Shown: piece after piece, positions 24,783-34,120 of the stretch
How positions within the stretch are numbered: the stretch's first letter is position 1
How the letters are laid out: each line of letters opens with the position of its first letter
Assembly: GCF_001984195.1 (NCBI RefSeq)
Contig: NZ_MTQN01000012.1
Location: forward strand, 372,001-436,000
Direction: 5' to 3'
From: Kribbella sp. ALI-6-A
GTDB taxonomy: Bacteria; Actinomycetota; Actinomycetes; Propionibacteriales; Kribbellaceae
Length of the DNA stretch: 64,000 bases
Program-made: the position numbers and the translations under genes
Notes under the pieces: generated by a model
Seen by the model: the letters and a program-made list of their open reading frames with translations, nothing else
The model's database searches: none
What the model was told of the DNA's origin: nothing

Positions 24783-25876
24783 GACACCAGCCCTCCTACC
24801 CAGTCACCCGCGACCTGCGCGCCGTGGGTGATGTCGTCCCAGTGGTCGTAGACGTACTCCCCGGCTGCCCAGCCGCCGGAGAACACCAATCCGGCGGCGA
24901 CCAGCCCCAGGCCGACCGGGGTCAGCGCCACCAGCCCCGCGCCCGCGGCGAGCGCCGCACCTCCCGCGCCGATCCCGGCCAGGTCCGCGGCCACCGAGAT
25001 TCCGCGGCGCACTCCGGTCTCCCCGTCCGGGTTCTTGATCAGGTCGTACGCGTCGCTGACCACCCCGACCCCGGCCACGGACTTCATGAACTTCGACGCC
25101 GGTACGACCGCCTTGGCGAAGTCGGCGTACCGGCTGTCGGCGAGCTGCTGAGCGGCGTCGGCGACGCCCCGCGCCTGCAGGAGATTGCGCTGCTCGATGC
25201 CGGCCAGAGCGCGGTTGATCTCGCTCGGGCTCTTGCCGAGGGCCGTCAGGTGCGCGGTGATCAGGCCTTCGATGCCGCGGTAGAGGTTCTGCGCGCGGGC
25301 GTTCGCCACATCGGCGCTCAGCGCCAGCCCACCGCGGATGGTGCGGTTGAGGGCGGAGTACGTCTCGACGCCGGCCGTCCCGCCGCTGATCAGCTCCTGA
25401 AAGGGAGCGAGGGTCGTGCGGATCCTGTCCGCGGTGTCCTGCAGGAGCTGCCGCACCTCCGCAGCGACCTGGCTGACGAACGTCTGCCGGAACGCCGCGT
25501 CCACGCCGCCCGGCAGACTCGCGGCAGCGCCGTACAGGGCCACACACTGGTCGATGTAGTCCGCGATCGCCTGCTTGGTCTGCCGCACCTCGGCGGCGAA
25601 CAGCTCCGCGCCCGAGGCCAGGACCTGCATCCCTTGGTCCATCGTCGCGGCAGTGGTCACCGCTTGACCGGCCCGCTGTGCGTACGCCGTACCGGCCTCG
25701 TCCTGCCAGCCTCCCGCGCTCGGATCCGCCGCGGCCGCGGTGGCGAAGTGGCCCGCGGACGCGGTCCACGCTTCGGCCAGCCCCTGGACGCGGTCCTCGT
25801 CGGTGTCCGGCCAGCCGGTGATGGCCTTCACCTCGGCCCACAGGCCGAAGTCGTTGGACGGTTCGGCCACTGCCAT
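24779..25876 (-). CDS. WXG/LXG-like protein with hydrophobic C-terminal region, putative type VII effector
   Basis: The 365-residue protein begins with helices and a WQDEAG turn (Trp57) shared with the hydrolase fusion at 21663-23303, so the two are paralogous in their targeting parts. Residues about 285-345 are very hydrophobic (LAGIGAGGAALAAGAGLVAL and GLGLVAAGLVFSGG), followed by YDHWDDITHG. No enzyme motif is visible, so membrane insertion is the simplest idea. GGAGG precedes the ATG at 25876. It heads a five-gene operon that is divergent from the mycosin gene. Confidence 0.68.
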   Translation of the reverse strand: MAVAEPSNDFGLWAEVKAITGWPDTDEDRVQGLAEAWTASAGHFATAAAADPSAGGWQDEAGTAYAQRAGQAVTTAATMDQGMQVLASGAELFAAEVRQTKQAIADYIDQCVALYGAAASLPGGVDAAFRQTFVSQVAAEVRQLLQDTADRIRTTLAPFQELISGGTAGVETYSALNRTIRGGLALSADVANARAQNLYRGIEGLITAHLTALGKSPSEINRALAGIEQRNLLQARGVADAAQQLADSRYADFAKAVVPASKFMKSVAGVGVVSDAYDLIKNPDGETGVRRGISVAADLAGIGAGGAALAAGAGLVALTPVGLGLVAAGLVFSGGWAAGEYVYDHWDDITHGAQVAGDWVGGLVS

Positions 25877-26003
25877 CCTGGTCCTCCTGTCCCCCTCGAT
25901 GTCGATGGCAGTGAGTCTCGGGCGCCGGCAACCGCCTGCGATGGTGGTGGCCGCTAGAGGACAGCACCGCGTCCGGCGCGCCGGTCCTCCGGAAGATGGC
26001 TGG

Positions 26004-27278
26004 GTGTTGCGACAAGGTTTGACGGCGATCGGACTGCTGATGCCGCTGGTGGCCGCGCTCCCGGCCTCGGCGGCGCCACCGTCTGGACTGTGCCCGAACG
26101 CGGACCCCGGCCGGCCGGTCGTCCGCCAGCTTCCGTGGGCGCAGCAGATGCTCGACGCCGATCGGGTCTGGGCGCGCAGTACCGGCAGCGGAGTGCTCGT
26201 CGGTGTGGTCGACAGCGGTGTGGACGCGGACCACCCGCAACTGCGCGGCAAGGTCCGGCGCGGCGAGGACTTCTACTCCGCGAGCGGAACGCTGCGGGCC
26301 GATTTCGACTGCGACTCCCACGGTACGGCGGTCGCCGGCATCATCGCGGCCACGCCCACCGGTGGGATCGGGTTCCACGGTGTCGCTCCGGACGCTCGCA
26401 TCCTGCCGGTCCGCGTCACCGAGCGAGCGGCCAACGGCACGGACCCGAACCAGATCTCGCCGGTCGCGCTGGCCGAGGGCATCCGGTACGCCGCCGACCA
26501 GCGCGTGAAGGTGCTCAATCTGTCGATCGCGGGCACGGTCGACTATCCGGCGGTCCGGTCGGCCGTCGCCTACGCACAAGCGCGCGACGTCCTGGTGATC
26601 GCTGCCGTGGGCAACAACCAGCGCGAGGACGGGGTCAGCCTGCCGTCGTACCCGGCGGCGTACGACGGCGTGCTCGGCGTCGGCGCGATCGACATCGACG
26701 GGCAACGGACGAGTAGTTCGCAGGCCGGCCCGTACGTCGACCTGGTCGCGCCCGGTGGCCAGGTACTCGCACCGACCCGGCGCGGTGGTCACACCTACGT
26801 GACCGGTACGAGCTTCGCCACGCCCTTCGTCAGCGGAACGGCGGCGCTGGTGCGTGCTGCCTGGCCGCGGCTGACCGCGCGACAGGTGCAGCAACGACTG
26901 ATCGCCACCGCGTCGCCCGCCCGCGGAGGAGGAGCACGATGGCAGTACGGCGCCGGGGTGGTCGATCCCTATCGCGCTGTCGGTGAGGGGCTGAGCACGA
27001 CTCGCCCGCGGATCGCGGTCGCGGTGGCGTCGCCGGCACCGGAACCGGCCGTCGTGCAGGCCGCCGCCGAACGCCACCGGCTGATGTCTGTTGCCTGGGG
27101 CAAGAGCCTGTTCGTCGGCGCGGCTGCGCTCGTCGTCCTCGCCCTGGCGCTCGTGCTGCCCCACGGCGTACGCCGGGGCTGGGTACCCGCCCGGGGTGCC
27201 CAGCCCCGAGCCGACCGCGAGCGGGACGATCCGCCGGACCAGCTCTTCCTGCTGCCCGCCCCACCGGCGGAACGCTGA
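26004..27278 (+). CDS. mycP: mycosin, type VII secretion-associated serine protease
   Basis: The 424-residue subtilase has a signal peptide (LTAIGLLMPLVAALPASA). The catalytic triad is Asp70 (VVDSGVD), His106 (DSHGTAVAG) and Ser270 (GTSFATP), with the oxyanion Asn in AAVGNN. A C-terminal membrane anchor (FVGAAALVVLALALVLP) is followed by a charged tail. This is the MycP layout: a membrane-tethered protease facing the outside that is required for ESX complex stability. I chose the GTG at 26004 because it gives an intact signal peptide and GGAAG lies eight bases upstream. Confidence 0.92.
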   Translation: MLRQGLTAIGLLMPLVAALPASAAPPSGLCPNADPGRPVVRQLPWAQQMLDADRVWARSTGSGVLVGVVDSGVDADHPQLRGKVRRGEDFYSASGTLRADFDCDSHGTAVAGIIAATPTGGIGFHGVAPDARILPVRVTERAANGTDPNQISPVALAEGIRYAADQRVKVLNLSIAGTVDYPAVRSAVAYAQARDVLVIAAVGNNQREDGVSLPSYPAAYDGVLGVGAIDIDGQRTSSSQAGPYVDLVAPGGQVLAPTRRGGHTYVTGTSFATPFVSGTAALVRAAWPRLTARQVQQRLIATASPARGGGARWQYGAGVVDPYRAVGEGLSTTRPRIAVAVASPAPEPAVVQAAAERHRLMSVAWGKSLFVGAAALVVLALALVLPHGVRRGWVPARGAQPRADRERDDPPDQLFLLPAPPAER

Positions 27279-27290
27279 ACCGGCACGGAC

Positions 27291-27326
27291 AACGGCCCCG
27301 GGAGCTGAGGAGCTCCCGGGGCCGTT
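27291..27326. terminator. bidirectional hairpin terminator
   Basis: A perfect 16-bp stem (27291-27306 with 27311-27326) has a four-base loop. It lies between the mycP stop at 27278 and the convergent WXG100 gene ending at 27343. The arms begin AACGGCCCC and end GGGGCCGTT, and a short T-containing run follows on the plus strand. Confidence 0.85.
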
Positions 27327-27342
27327 CTCGGTGCCGCGTGGT

Positions 27343-27630
27343 TCAGCCGAACCGGGCGGCGCTGCGAGCCACCGTCGCGGCGTTCTCGGCGACGGCCTGC
27401 ACGGTGGCCTGCCGGATCGCCATCTGCATCTCCTGGTGCGCCGCGGCGACCACGCCCCAGGCCCGGCTCACCTCGCCGAACTTGGTACCGGCGCCGTCCT
27501 GCCAGTCCGCCTCGGTGAGCCCGGCGGTGCGGGCCCAGCTCTCCATGTCCGCCTCGACCTTGCGGTGGGTCGCGGCGACCTGGTCGGCCAGGCCGCCGAC
27601 CGCGGTGAAGTCACACAGTTTGCGTGGCAT
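27343..27630 (-). CDS. WXG100 family ESX protein
   Basis: The 95-residue protein is all-helical with a central turn ADWQDGAG (Trp43, Gly46), followed by an aromatic residue, matching the ESAT-6/CFP-10 hairpin. It lacks a YxxxD/E export tail, so it probably travels as the partner of the YxxxD-bearing protein encoded just upstream. Together they form the EsxA/EsxB-like pair of this locus, encoded divergently from eccC. Confidence 0.78.
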   Translation of the reverse strand: MPRKLCDFTAVGGLADQVAATHRKVEADMESWARTAGLTEADWQDGAGTKFGEVSRAWGVVAAAHQEMQMAIRQATVQAVAENAATVARSAARFG

Positions 27631-27648
27631 CTCTCGAATCCTCTCGGG

Positions 27649-27984
27649 TCAGGCCAGCTGGCCGTTGAACGCCGGTGCCTCGACGCCGTTGAACACGGTC
27701 GCCTGCGCCATGTCGGTGTTGGTGTAGTCGCCCTCGGCCGACCTGGTGTCGGTGCCGAGCTTGTCCAGCGCGGTGACGAGCTGCGCCATGCCCGCCTGCC
27801 ACTTGTCGTGGGCGCGGCTGAACGCCACCGACTGGTCCATGTCCCAGCGCGCCGGGATGACCGCGCCGACCTGTCCGGCCAGCGAGGTGGCACTGCCCTG
27901 CAGTCCCGACGAGACCGTCGTCGACATCGCATGAGCGTGTTGCGCGGACTCTGTCACCAGATCCATCTGGTCGCCGATTGCCAT
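27649..27984 (-). CDS. WXG100-like ESX substrate with a YxxxD export signal
   Basis: The 111-residue helical protein has a central turn VIPARWDMDQS, where Asp-Met replaces the usual xG of WXG. After the second helix it carries Tyr87-Thr-Asn-Thr-Asp91, a clear YxxxD secretion signal. This identifies it as the signal-bearing half of a heterodimer with the next gene. GAGAGGAG precedes the ATG at 27984. Longer in-frame extensions upstream lack a ribosome site. Confidence 0.8.
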   Translation of the reverse strand: MAIGDQMDLVTESAQHAHAMSTTVSSGLQGSATSLAGQVGAVIPARWDMDQSVAFSRAHDKWQAGMAQLVTALDKLGTDTRSAEGDYTNTDMAQATVFNGVEAPAFNGQLA

Positions 27985-28163
27985 GGTGCTCCTCTCGTAC
28001 GTCGCGTCGGCCGGGAGTGAGGTCTCCTGGACCGTCGTTGCCGAACGTAGGCAGTGCGCGCGGGCCTCCGGGCTCCGCGTCACGTTCCTGCCATACCCGT
28101 CCGGGCGCCGCTCGCCCGCTCTAGGTTCGAGTTCCCGCCGCACCGAGCCGAGGAGACGCCGAC

Positions 28164-31100
28164 GTGGCCACGATGATCGTGCGCCGGCCGCACCGCCGGC
28201 CCGCGCCGGACCTGCCGTCCGGCGAGTTGTTGCTGGAAGCACCACCCGAGATCCCGGCGGCGACCGGCCGGCAGTGGACGCAGGCGCTGATGATGCTGCC
28301 GATGGTGGCGATCATGGGCGCGATGCTGCTGACCTTCTCCGGCACCCTGCGCGGCGGTCTGCGGCTGGTCGTGTTCGGTCTGTTCGGCGCCGCGGTGATC
28401 GGCATGGTGATCGTGTCGGTGGTCCAGTCCGGCGGAGCGAACCGGCGGGAAATGGCCGTTGCCCGGCGCACCTATCTGCGGCAGCTGGCCCAGCACCGGA
28501 TCCGGCTGCGCCGCTCGATCGACCGCCAGCGTGCCGCGATGCACTACCTGCACCCGGACCCGGCGTCGCTGTGGGTGCTGGCCCAGAGCTTCCGGTTGTG
28601 GGAACGCCGCCGCGACGACCCGGACTTCGCGGTCGCGCGGATCGGCACCGGCGCCCAGAGCACGCCGGTGAAACTGGTCCCGCCGGACACGCAGCCGCTC
28701 GAACGGCTGGAACCCCTGTCCGCGTCGGCCTTGCGGCGGTTCGTCGCGACGTACGCGTCGGTGCCCGAGCTGCCGCTCGCGATCGCGGTCAACGGCTTCA
28801 GCCGGATCTACGTCCGGGGTGATCACCAGCGGTCGCTGGGACTGGTCCGCGCGCTGCTCGGCCAGCTGGCCACGCTTCAGGCGCCCGACGACCTGCGGGT
28901 CGCGGTCAGCGCGGCACCTCGCAGCCGGCCGGACTGGGACTGGCTGAAGTGGTTGCCGCACGCACTGCACCCGGTGAAGACCGATGCCCTCGGCCCGCTG
29001 CGGCTGGTGGCCTCCTCGATCACCGGGGTGGAGGCCATGCTGGACGACCTGCTGGCCAACCGGCCGCGGTTCGATCCCGGCAACGATCCGCGCGGCACCG
29101 GCGCCCAGCTGGTCGTCGTACTGGACGGCGGCGCGGTCGAAGGGTCGGACCATCTGATGACCGGCGGCGGGGTCGAGGGCGTGACGGTGGTCGACCTGAC
29201 CACGCCGCCCCCACGCATCCTGGAACCGTCCTGCGTCGTACTGAACGTCACCGCCGACGGGACGTTGAGCAGCGAGACCGTGGACGGCCAGACCGAACTG
29301 GGGCGCGCCGACGAGCTCACGATCGAGCTGGCCGAGGCGCTGGCCCGGCAATTGGCGCCACTGCGGCTGACCGCCCAACCGGTCGGCGAGCAGCCGCTGA
29401 GCACCGAGCTGGGTCTGGCCGAGCTGCTGGAGCTCGGCGATCCGTACGCGTTCGACCCGGCCTCCACCTGGGTGCAGCGTCCCAACCGGGACCGGCTGCG
29501 GCTGCGGTTCGGGATCCGTCCGGACGGTACGCCGATCGAGATCGACCTCAAGGAGTCGGCGCAGGACGGCATGGGGCCGCACGGTTTGCTGATCGGCGCG
29601 ACCGGCTCCGGCAAGAGCGAACTGCTGCGCACGCTGGTGCTCGGCCTGGCCGTCACGCATCCACCGCGCTCGCTCAACTTCGCCCTGGTGGACTTCAAGG
29701 GTGGTGCGACCTTCACCCGGCTGGACGCGCTGCCCCACACCAGCGCGGTGATCACCAACCTCGCCGACGAGTTGCACCTGGTCGACCGGATGACCGACGC
29801 GCTGAACGGCGAACTGCTCCGCCGTCAGGAGCTGTTACGGGCTGCAGGCAACTACTCGTCGCTGCGCGACTACGAGAAGGCCCGGACGGCCGGCGTGCCG
29901 TTGCCGGAGGTTCCCAGTCTGCTGGTGATCGTGGACGAGTTCAGCGAGCTGCTGAGCGCCAAGCCGGATTTCATCGAGACGTTCGTGCAGATCGGCCGGG
30001 TCGGACGCTCGCTCGGCGTCCACCTGCTGCTGGCCAGCCAGCGCCTGGAGGAAGGACGGCTGCGCGGGCTCGACGCCCACCTGTCGTACCGGATCGCCCT
30101 GCGGACCTTCTCGGAGTCCGACAGCCGCTCGGTGCTCGGCAACGGCGACGCCTTCCACCTGCCGAGGCCGCCGGGACACGGGTTCATCAAGTCGGGCACG
30201 GAGCCCCTGGTGCGGTTCCGTTCGGCGTACGTCTCGGGGGTGCATGTCCGGCCCCGCCGCGGCTTCGGCGGACGACTGTTGGAGTCCGTGCTGGAACCGA
30301 TGGAGTACTCGACCAGCTACCGGGCTCCGGTCGTGGAGGAGCAGCCTGAAGCGGCCCTGGCCGAGCCCGACGACGACGCCGTGGGCGAGAGCCTGCTCGA
30401 CATCCTGGTCGACCGGCTGGCCGGCCAGGGCACGCCGGCCCATCAGGTCTGGCTGCCGCCGCTGGACGAGTCCGCCTCGGTCGGGGAGTTGCTGGGTGAC
30501 CTGGTCGTCGATCCGGCGCGTGGTCTGACTCCGGCGGATCCGCAGCTGCGCGGCCGGCTGCACGCCGTGGTCGGACTGGTCGATCGGCCGCTCGACCAAC
30601 GGCGGGACTCGCTGGTCCTCGACCTGTCCGGCGGAGCGGGGCACGTCGTGGTGATCGGTGGTCCGCAGAGTGGCAAGAGCACCGCCCTGCAGGCGATCGT
30701 GACCTCGCTCGCGCTCACCCACACGCCGGCCGAGGTCCAGTTCTACTGCCTCGACTTCGGTGGCGGCTCGCTGTCCACGCTGCGCGGTCTCCCCCACGTC
30801 GGTGGGGTCGCCGCCCGGCAGAGCACCGGCGCCGTACGCCGGACCGTGGCCGAGGTCGCGGGGGTGCTCGCTCGCCGGGAAAGGCAGTTCGCCGAGCACG
30901 AGATCGACGGGATCGCGGACTACCGGCGGCGCCGCGCTGCCGGGCAGTTCGCCGACGACCCGTACGGCGACGTGTTCCTGGTGATCGACGGCTGGGGATC
31001 GCTGCGGACCGACTTCGAGGACCTCGAGGCGACGGTCGCCGACCTCGCCGCCCGCGGCCTGTCGTACGGGGTGCACGTGGTGCTGAGCTGCGCCCGTCCG

Positions 31101-32111
31101 TACGAGCTGAAACTCAACATCCGCGACCTACTCGGAACCCGGCTCGAGCTGCGGCTCGGCGATCCGCTCGACTCGATGACGGACCGGATCACCGCGCTGA
31201 GCGTGCCCGAGGGCCGGCCGGGTCGCGGTGTGACCAGCGCCAAGCATCACCTGCTGATCGCACTGCCGCAGCTCACCGAGGGGCCGGCCGAACTCGTCAG
31301 CGCGGTCGCCCAGGCGTGGCCGGGCACGCCGGCACCGCGGATCCGGCTGCTGCCCGCCGAGCTCCCGTACGACGAACTGGCGGTGCGCGACCGGCCCGAC
31401 GGTCAGGGCCACCGCCTGACGATCGGCGTCTCGGAGAACGACCTCGGACCGGTCCAGCTGGACTTCCTGACCGAGCCCCATCTGCTGGTGTTCGGCGACG
31501 CCGAGTCGGGCAAGACCGATCTGCTGCGCGTGCTGGCCCGCCGGATCACCGCGAGCTACCAGCCGTCCGAGGCCCGGATCCTGCTGGTGGACCACCGGCG
31601 CGCACTGCTCGGCGTCGTCGACCGCCCCTACCTGCTCGGGTACGGAACCGACCGCGGCCTGACCACGGAGCTGATGCGGGAGGCCGCGCGCGGCATGGCC
31701 GACCGGCTGCCGCCCAAGGACATCACGCCCGCCCAGCTGCGCCGGCGCAGCTGGTGGTCGGGTCCCGAGCTGTTCGTACTGGTCGACGACTACGACCTGG
31801 TCGCGACGACCATGGACAACCCGTTCCTGCCGCTGCTCGACTACGTGCAGCACGGCCGGGACATCGGTCTGCACCTGATCGTCACGCGCCGGATGAACGG
31901 CGCCGGGCGAGCGCTGTACGAGCCGTTCATCGCGCGGATGCGCGACGTCGGCTCACCCGGCCTGATGCTGTCCGGCGACAAGCTCGAGGGCCCGTTGCTG
32001 GGCGGCGTGAAGCCCGAGTCGCTGCCCCCTGGCCGCGGCCGGCTGGTGCGCCACCGGGCCGCTCCCGAACTGATCCAGCTGGCCTGGCTGCCACCAGCCC
32101 AGGACACCTAG
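28164..32111 (+). CDS. eccC: type VII secretion ATPase EccC
   Basis: The 1,315-residue protein has two N-terminal membrane helices (about residues 38-60 and 66-87) and three FtsK/SpoIIIE-type ATPase domains. The first has Walker A GATGSGKS (Lys484) and Walker B with Asp591-Glu592. The second has GGPQSGKS (Lys838) with IDGWG. The third has GDAESGKT (Lys1117) with VDDYD. Only the first domain has the full Asp-Glu pair, as is normal for EccC. It is the motor and substrate receptor of the ESX channel. It starts at the GTG at 28164 with GAGGAG upstream. Confidence 0.96.
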   Translation: MATMIVRRPHRRPAPDLPSGELLLEAPPEIPAATGRQWTQALMMLPMVAIMGAMLLTFSGTLRGGLRLVVFGLFGAAVIGMVIVSVVQSGGANRREMAVARRTYLRQLAQHRIRLRRSIDRQRAAMHYLHPDPASLWVLAQSFRLWERRRDDPDFAVARIGTGAQSTPVKLVPPDTQPLERLEPLSASALRRFVATYASVPELPLAIAVNGFSRIYVRGDHQRSLGLVRALLGQLATLQAPDDLRVAVSAAPRSRPDWDWLKWLPHALHPVKTDALGPLRLVASSITGVEAMLDDLLANRPRFDPGNDPRGTGAQLVVVLDGGAVEGSDHLMTGGGVEGVTVVDLTTPPPRILEPSCVVLNVTADGTLSSETVDGQTELGRADELTIELAEALARQLAPLRLTAQPVGEQPLSTELGLAELLELGDPYAFDPASTWVQRPNRDRLRLRFGIRPDGTPIEIDLKESAQDGMGPHGLLIGATGSGKSELLRTLVLGLAVTHPPRSLNFALVDFKGGATFTRLDALPHTSAVITNLADELHLVDRMTDALNGELLRRQELLRAAGNYSSLRDYEKARTAGVPLPEVPSLLVIVDEFSELLSAKPDFIETFVQIGRVGRSLGVHLLLASQRLEEGRLRGLDAHLSYRIALRTFSESDSRSVLGNGDAFHLPRPPGHGFIKSGTEPLVRFRSAYVSGVHVRPRRGFGGRLLESVLEPMEYSTSYRAPVVEEQPEAALAEPDDDAVGESLLDILVDRLAGQGTPAHQVWLPPLDESASVGELLGDLVVDPARGLTPADPQLRGRLHAVVGLVDRPLDQRRDSLVLDLSGGAGHVVVIGGPQSGKSTALQAIVTSLALTHTPAEVQFYCLDFGGGSLSTLRGLPHVGGVAARQSTGAVRRTVAEVAGVLARRERQFAEHEIDGIADYRRRRAAGQFADDPYGDVFLVIDGWGSLRTDFEDLEATVADLAARGLSYGVHVVLSCARPYELKLNIRDLLGTRLELRLGDPLDSMTDRITALSVPEGRPGRGVTSAKHHLLIALPQLTEGPAELVSAVAQAWPGTPAPRIRLLPAELPYDELAVRDRPDGQGHRLTIGVSENDLGPVQLDFLTEPHLLVFGDAESGKTDLLRVLARRITASYQPSEARILLVDHRRALLGVVDRPYLLGYGTDRGLTTELMREAARGMADRLPPKDITPAQLRRRSWWSGPELFVLVDDYDLVATTMDNPFLPLLDYVQHGRDIGLHLIVTRRMNGAGRALYEPFIARMRDVGSPGLMLSGDKLEGPLLGGVKPESLPPGRGRLVRHRAAPELIQLAWLPPAQDT

Positions 32112-32139
32112 TACCCGTCCCCGACCGAGTGGAGATCTG

Positions 32140-32568
32140 ATGAGCGGACAGATGTGGATCGAGGAGACCCAGGCGATGAGCACGTTCGCCTTGAGCCTGA
32201 AGAATCCGAACCTGGCGGTGATCACCGCGAACCCGATGACGGCCTGCGGCGGCCTGCCCGAGTGCGGCGCGCTGGCGGCCGGGGTGAACGAGTTGTTCGC
32301 GAAGGGGCTCGCGTTCCTCACCGAGGCGGACCGTGGCTTCACCGCCTTCAAGGACATCGTCATGCAGTGCCACAACGACTACCAGGCCAACGACACGACC
32401 CAGACCGAGAAGATCGCCGCGACCGAGCACCACACCGCCGGCGAGGACTGGCTGCCCGGTCTGGCCGGAACCGCGAGCCCGGCCGGAGACACCGGCACGG
32501 AACAGGACGGGATGGCCGGCGTACTGGAGCCGCTGCTGACCGCCGGGAACGAAGGAGGCAATCGATGA
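32140..32568 (+). CDS. putative type VII secretion substrate with YxxxD motif
   Basis: The 142-residue protein is mostly helical and holds Tyr81-Gln-Ala-Asn-Asp85 after a long helix (KDIVMQCHNDYQANDTTQ), a fit to the YxxxD/E export signal. No WXG turn is evident; the first half has a Cys-bearing TACGGLPECGA segment. It lies between eccC and the WXG/PPE-like gene, overlapping the latter by ATGA, so the two are probably made and exported together. The function outside the cell is unknown. Confidence 0.6.
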   Translation: MSGQMWIEETQAMSTFALSLKNPNLAVITANPMTACGGLPECGALAAGVNELFAKGLAFLTEADRGFTAFKDIVMQCHNDYQANDTTQTEKIAATEHHTAGEDWLPGLAGTASPAGDTGTEQDGMAGVLEPLLTAGNEGGNR

Positions 32569-34106
32569 CCGTGCTCGACGAACACCTGCAGCTGGTGCAG
32601 ACCGAGCTCGACCATGCCGCCACCTACGCCGACGTCGTCGCGGGCTGGAACGCCTTCAAGGCCGAGGTCCGCGCGGCGTCCGAGGGCCTGCACGGCGCGA
32701 CCGCCGCACTGCACGGTGAGTGGATGGACGACGCCGGTGACGCGTTCGCGCAGCGGTCCGAGGGGGCGCGGGGATCGCTGGAGAGCTGGGCCGCCGCGCC
32801 GGACATCGGTCCGACGCTGGAGTCCCTGAAGACGAACCTCGAAACGGCCCGGAACGACATCCAGGCTCTGCGGGACGAGTTCAACCAGCTGCTGGCCTTG
32901 TCCGGCACCTCCGCCGAGATCGCCGGCAGTGTGGCGGGCCGGCTGCAGGAGATCCCGCAGATCTCGGCCGGAATCCTGAAGACGCTCGGTGCGCAGCTCG
33001 GTGAAGCAGGCCGATCGATCGCCGCGAGTGCGCCCAGCGTGCCGTGGACGGGACCGATGAGCGACGGTGGTGTCACAGCGGCCACGACGCCGTCGGCCGC
33101 TGGTCCTGCTGCCGCCGGGCCCGCCGGTACGCCGGGCGGTGCTCCCGCAGCGATTCCGGGCGGTGCGCCCGGTGGTGCGCCCGGTGGCGCTCCGGGTGGT
33201 CCTCCTGGCGGTGCGCCGGGTGGACCAGCCGGTCTGCCGGGCGGTGCACCCGCGGGTACGCCCGGTGGAGCGCCTGGCGGTGCTCCCAGTGGCGCGCCTG
33301 GCGGTGCCCCCGGTGGTGCGCCTGGTGGACCCGCTGGCGCTCCAGGCGGACCGAGTGGACTCCCTGATGGCCCGTCGCTGTCCGGGCTGCCGACGCCGAC
33401 TCCGGTCACCCCGCCGGCCGTCACTCCTCCGCCGCCGGTCACCCCGCGTCCCCTGCTCCCACCGCCGCTGCCACCGTTGCCGCCACTGCCGCCGCAAACC
33501 AACCTGCCGCCGCTGACTCCGCTCCCGCCCCGCACCGCCGTCAACCTGCCGGGTATCGCAAGTGGCGGCGGTGGTGGCGGGTCGCGCGGTCCGGTCCGGC
33601 CGGAGCTGGGACGGCTCGAGGGACTCGGTCACCTCAAGGAGGTCGGCCGGCTCGAAGGCGGTACGGCGCAGGCGACGCGCGGGCTCGGCGGCCGTCCCAT
33701 GCTGCCCGCGGCCGAGGCACCGGTGCCACCGGCGCCGTACGTCCCGACCAATGCCCAGGGCAACGGTTCCGGCCGGATGACCCCGCCGATGATGCCGCCG
33801 CCGGGTGCGCTCGGCCAGAGTTCGCCCGGTGCCCCACGCCCCGGCACGGCGGATCGGCAGCCGCCCGGACGGGTCAAGCCGGTCGGCGGCGTTCCCGGCG
33901 TACCGGCGAAGTTGCGGGGGCGGGCTGTCCGGCCGGACGCCGCGGCGCCGGTCACCGCACGGACACAGCGACGGCAGGAGACCGAGCAGCGCACGGTTCA
34001 ACTGCTGGACGAGGAGCTGTGGCAGGTGGACGAGGCTCCCACGCCACCGGCTCCGGCGGCGGCAACGGCACCCCCACCTCGCCGCCCGCGTCGCTCAGGT
34101 CTCTGA
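32565..34106 (+). CDS. WXG-like protein with Gly/Ala/Pro-repeat and polyproline tail
   Basis: The 513-residue protein starts with a helical WXG-type hairpin (LHGEWMDDAGDAFAQ, Trp53) of about 160 residues. A long repeat of Gly-Ala-Pro-Gly units (about 190-262), a polyproline stretch (about 277-325) and a low-complexity basic tail follow. A short helical end (TEQRTVQLLDEELWQVDE) precedes the last prolines. The layout recalls PPE-like and other ESX surface proteins, with a targeting head and a cell-wall-spanning tail. It closes the eccC operon. Confidence 0.65.
   Translation: MTVLDEHLQLVQTELDHAATYADVVAGWNAFKAEVRAASEGLHGATAALHGEWMDDAGDAFAQRSEGARGSLESWAAAPDIGPTLESLKTNLETARNDIQALRDEFNQLLALSGTSAEIAGSVAGRLQEIPQISAGILKTLGAQLGEAGRSIAASAPSVPWTGPMSDGGVTAATTPSAAGPAAAGPAGTPGGAPAAIPGGAPGGAPGGAPGGPPGGAPGGPAGLPGGAPAGTPGGAPGGAPSGAPGGAPGGAPGGPAGAPGGPSGLPDGPSLSGLPTPTPVTPPAVTPPPPVTPRPLLPPPLPPLPPLPPQTNLPPLTPLPPRTAVNLPGIASGGGGGGSRGPVRPELGRLEGLGHLKEVGRLEGGTAQATRGLGGRPMLPAAEAPVPPAPYVPTNAQGNGSGRMTPPMMPPPGALGQSSPGAPRPGTADRQPPGRVKPVGGVPGVPAKLRGRAVRPDAAAPVTARTQRRQETEQRTVQLLDEELWQVDEAPTPPAPAAATAPPPRRPRRSGL
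33130..33350 (+). repeat. degenerate 12-bp coding repeat (Gly-Ala-Pro-Gly)
   Basis: The DNA repeats a loosely conserved GGCGGTGCKCCC-like 12-base unit in frame, giving GAPG tetrapeptides with occasional Pro, Ser, Thr or Leu replacements. Third-base changes between units show that selection acts on the protein. Copy number is likely to vary between strains. Confidence 0.75.
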
Positions 34107-34120
34107 CGACACCCGCACCA

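Noticed and set aside
33130..33350. Tandem repeat considered as a CRISPR-like or satellite array
   Set aside because: The units are 12 bases, degenerate at third positions and in frame with a coding sequence, so this is a protein repeat (Gly-Ala-Pro-Gly).
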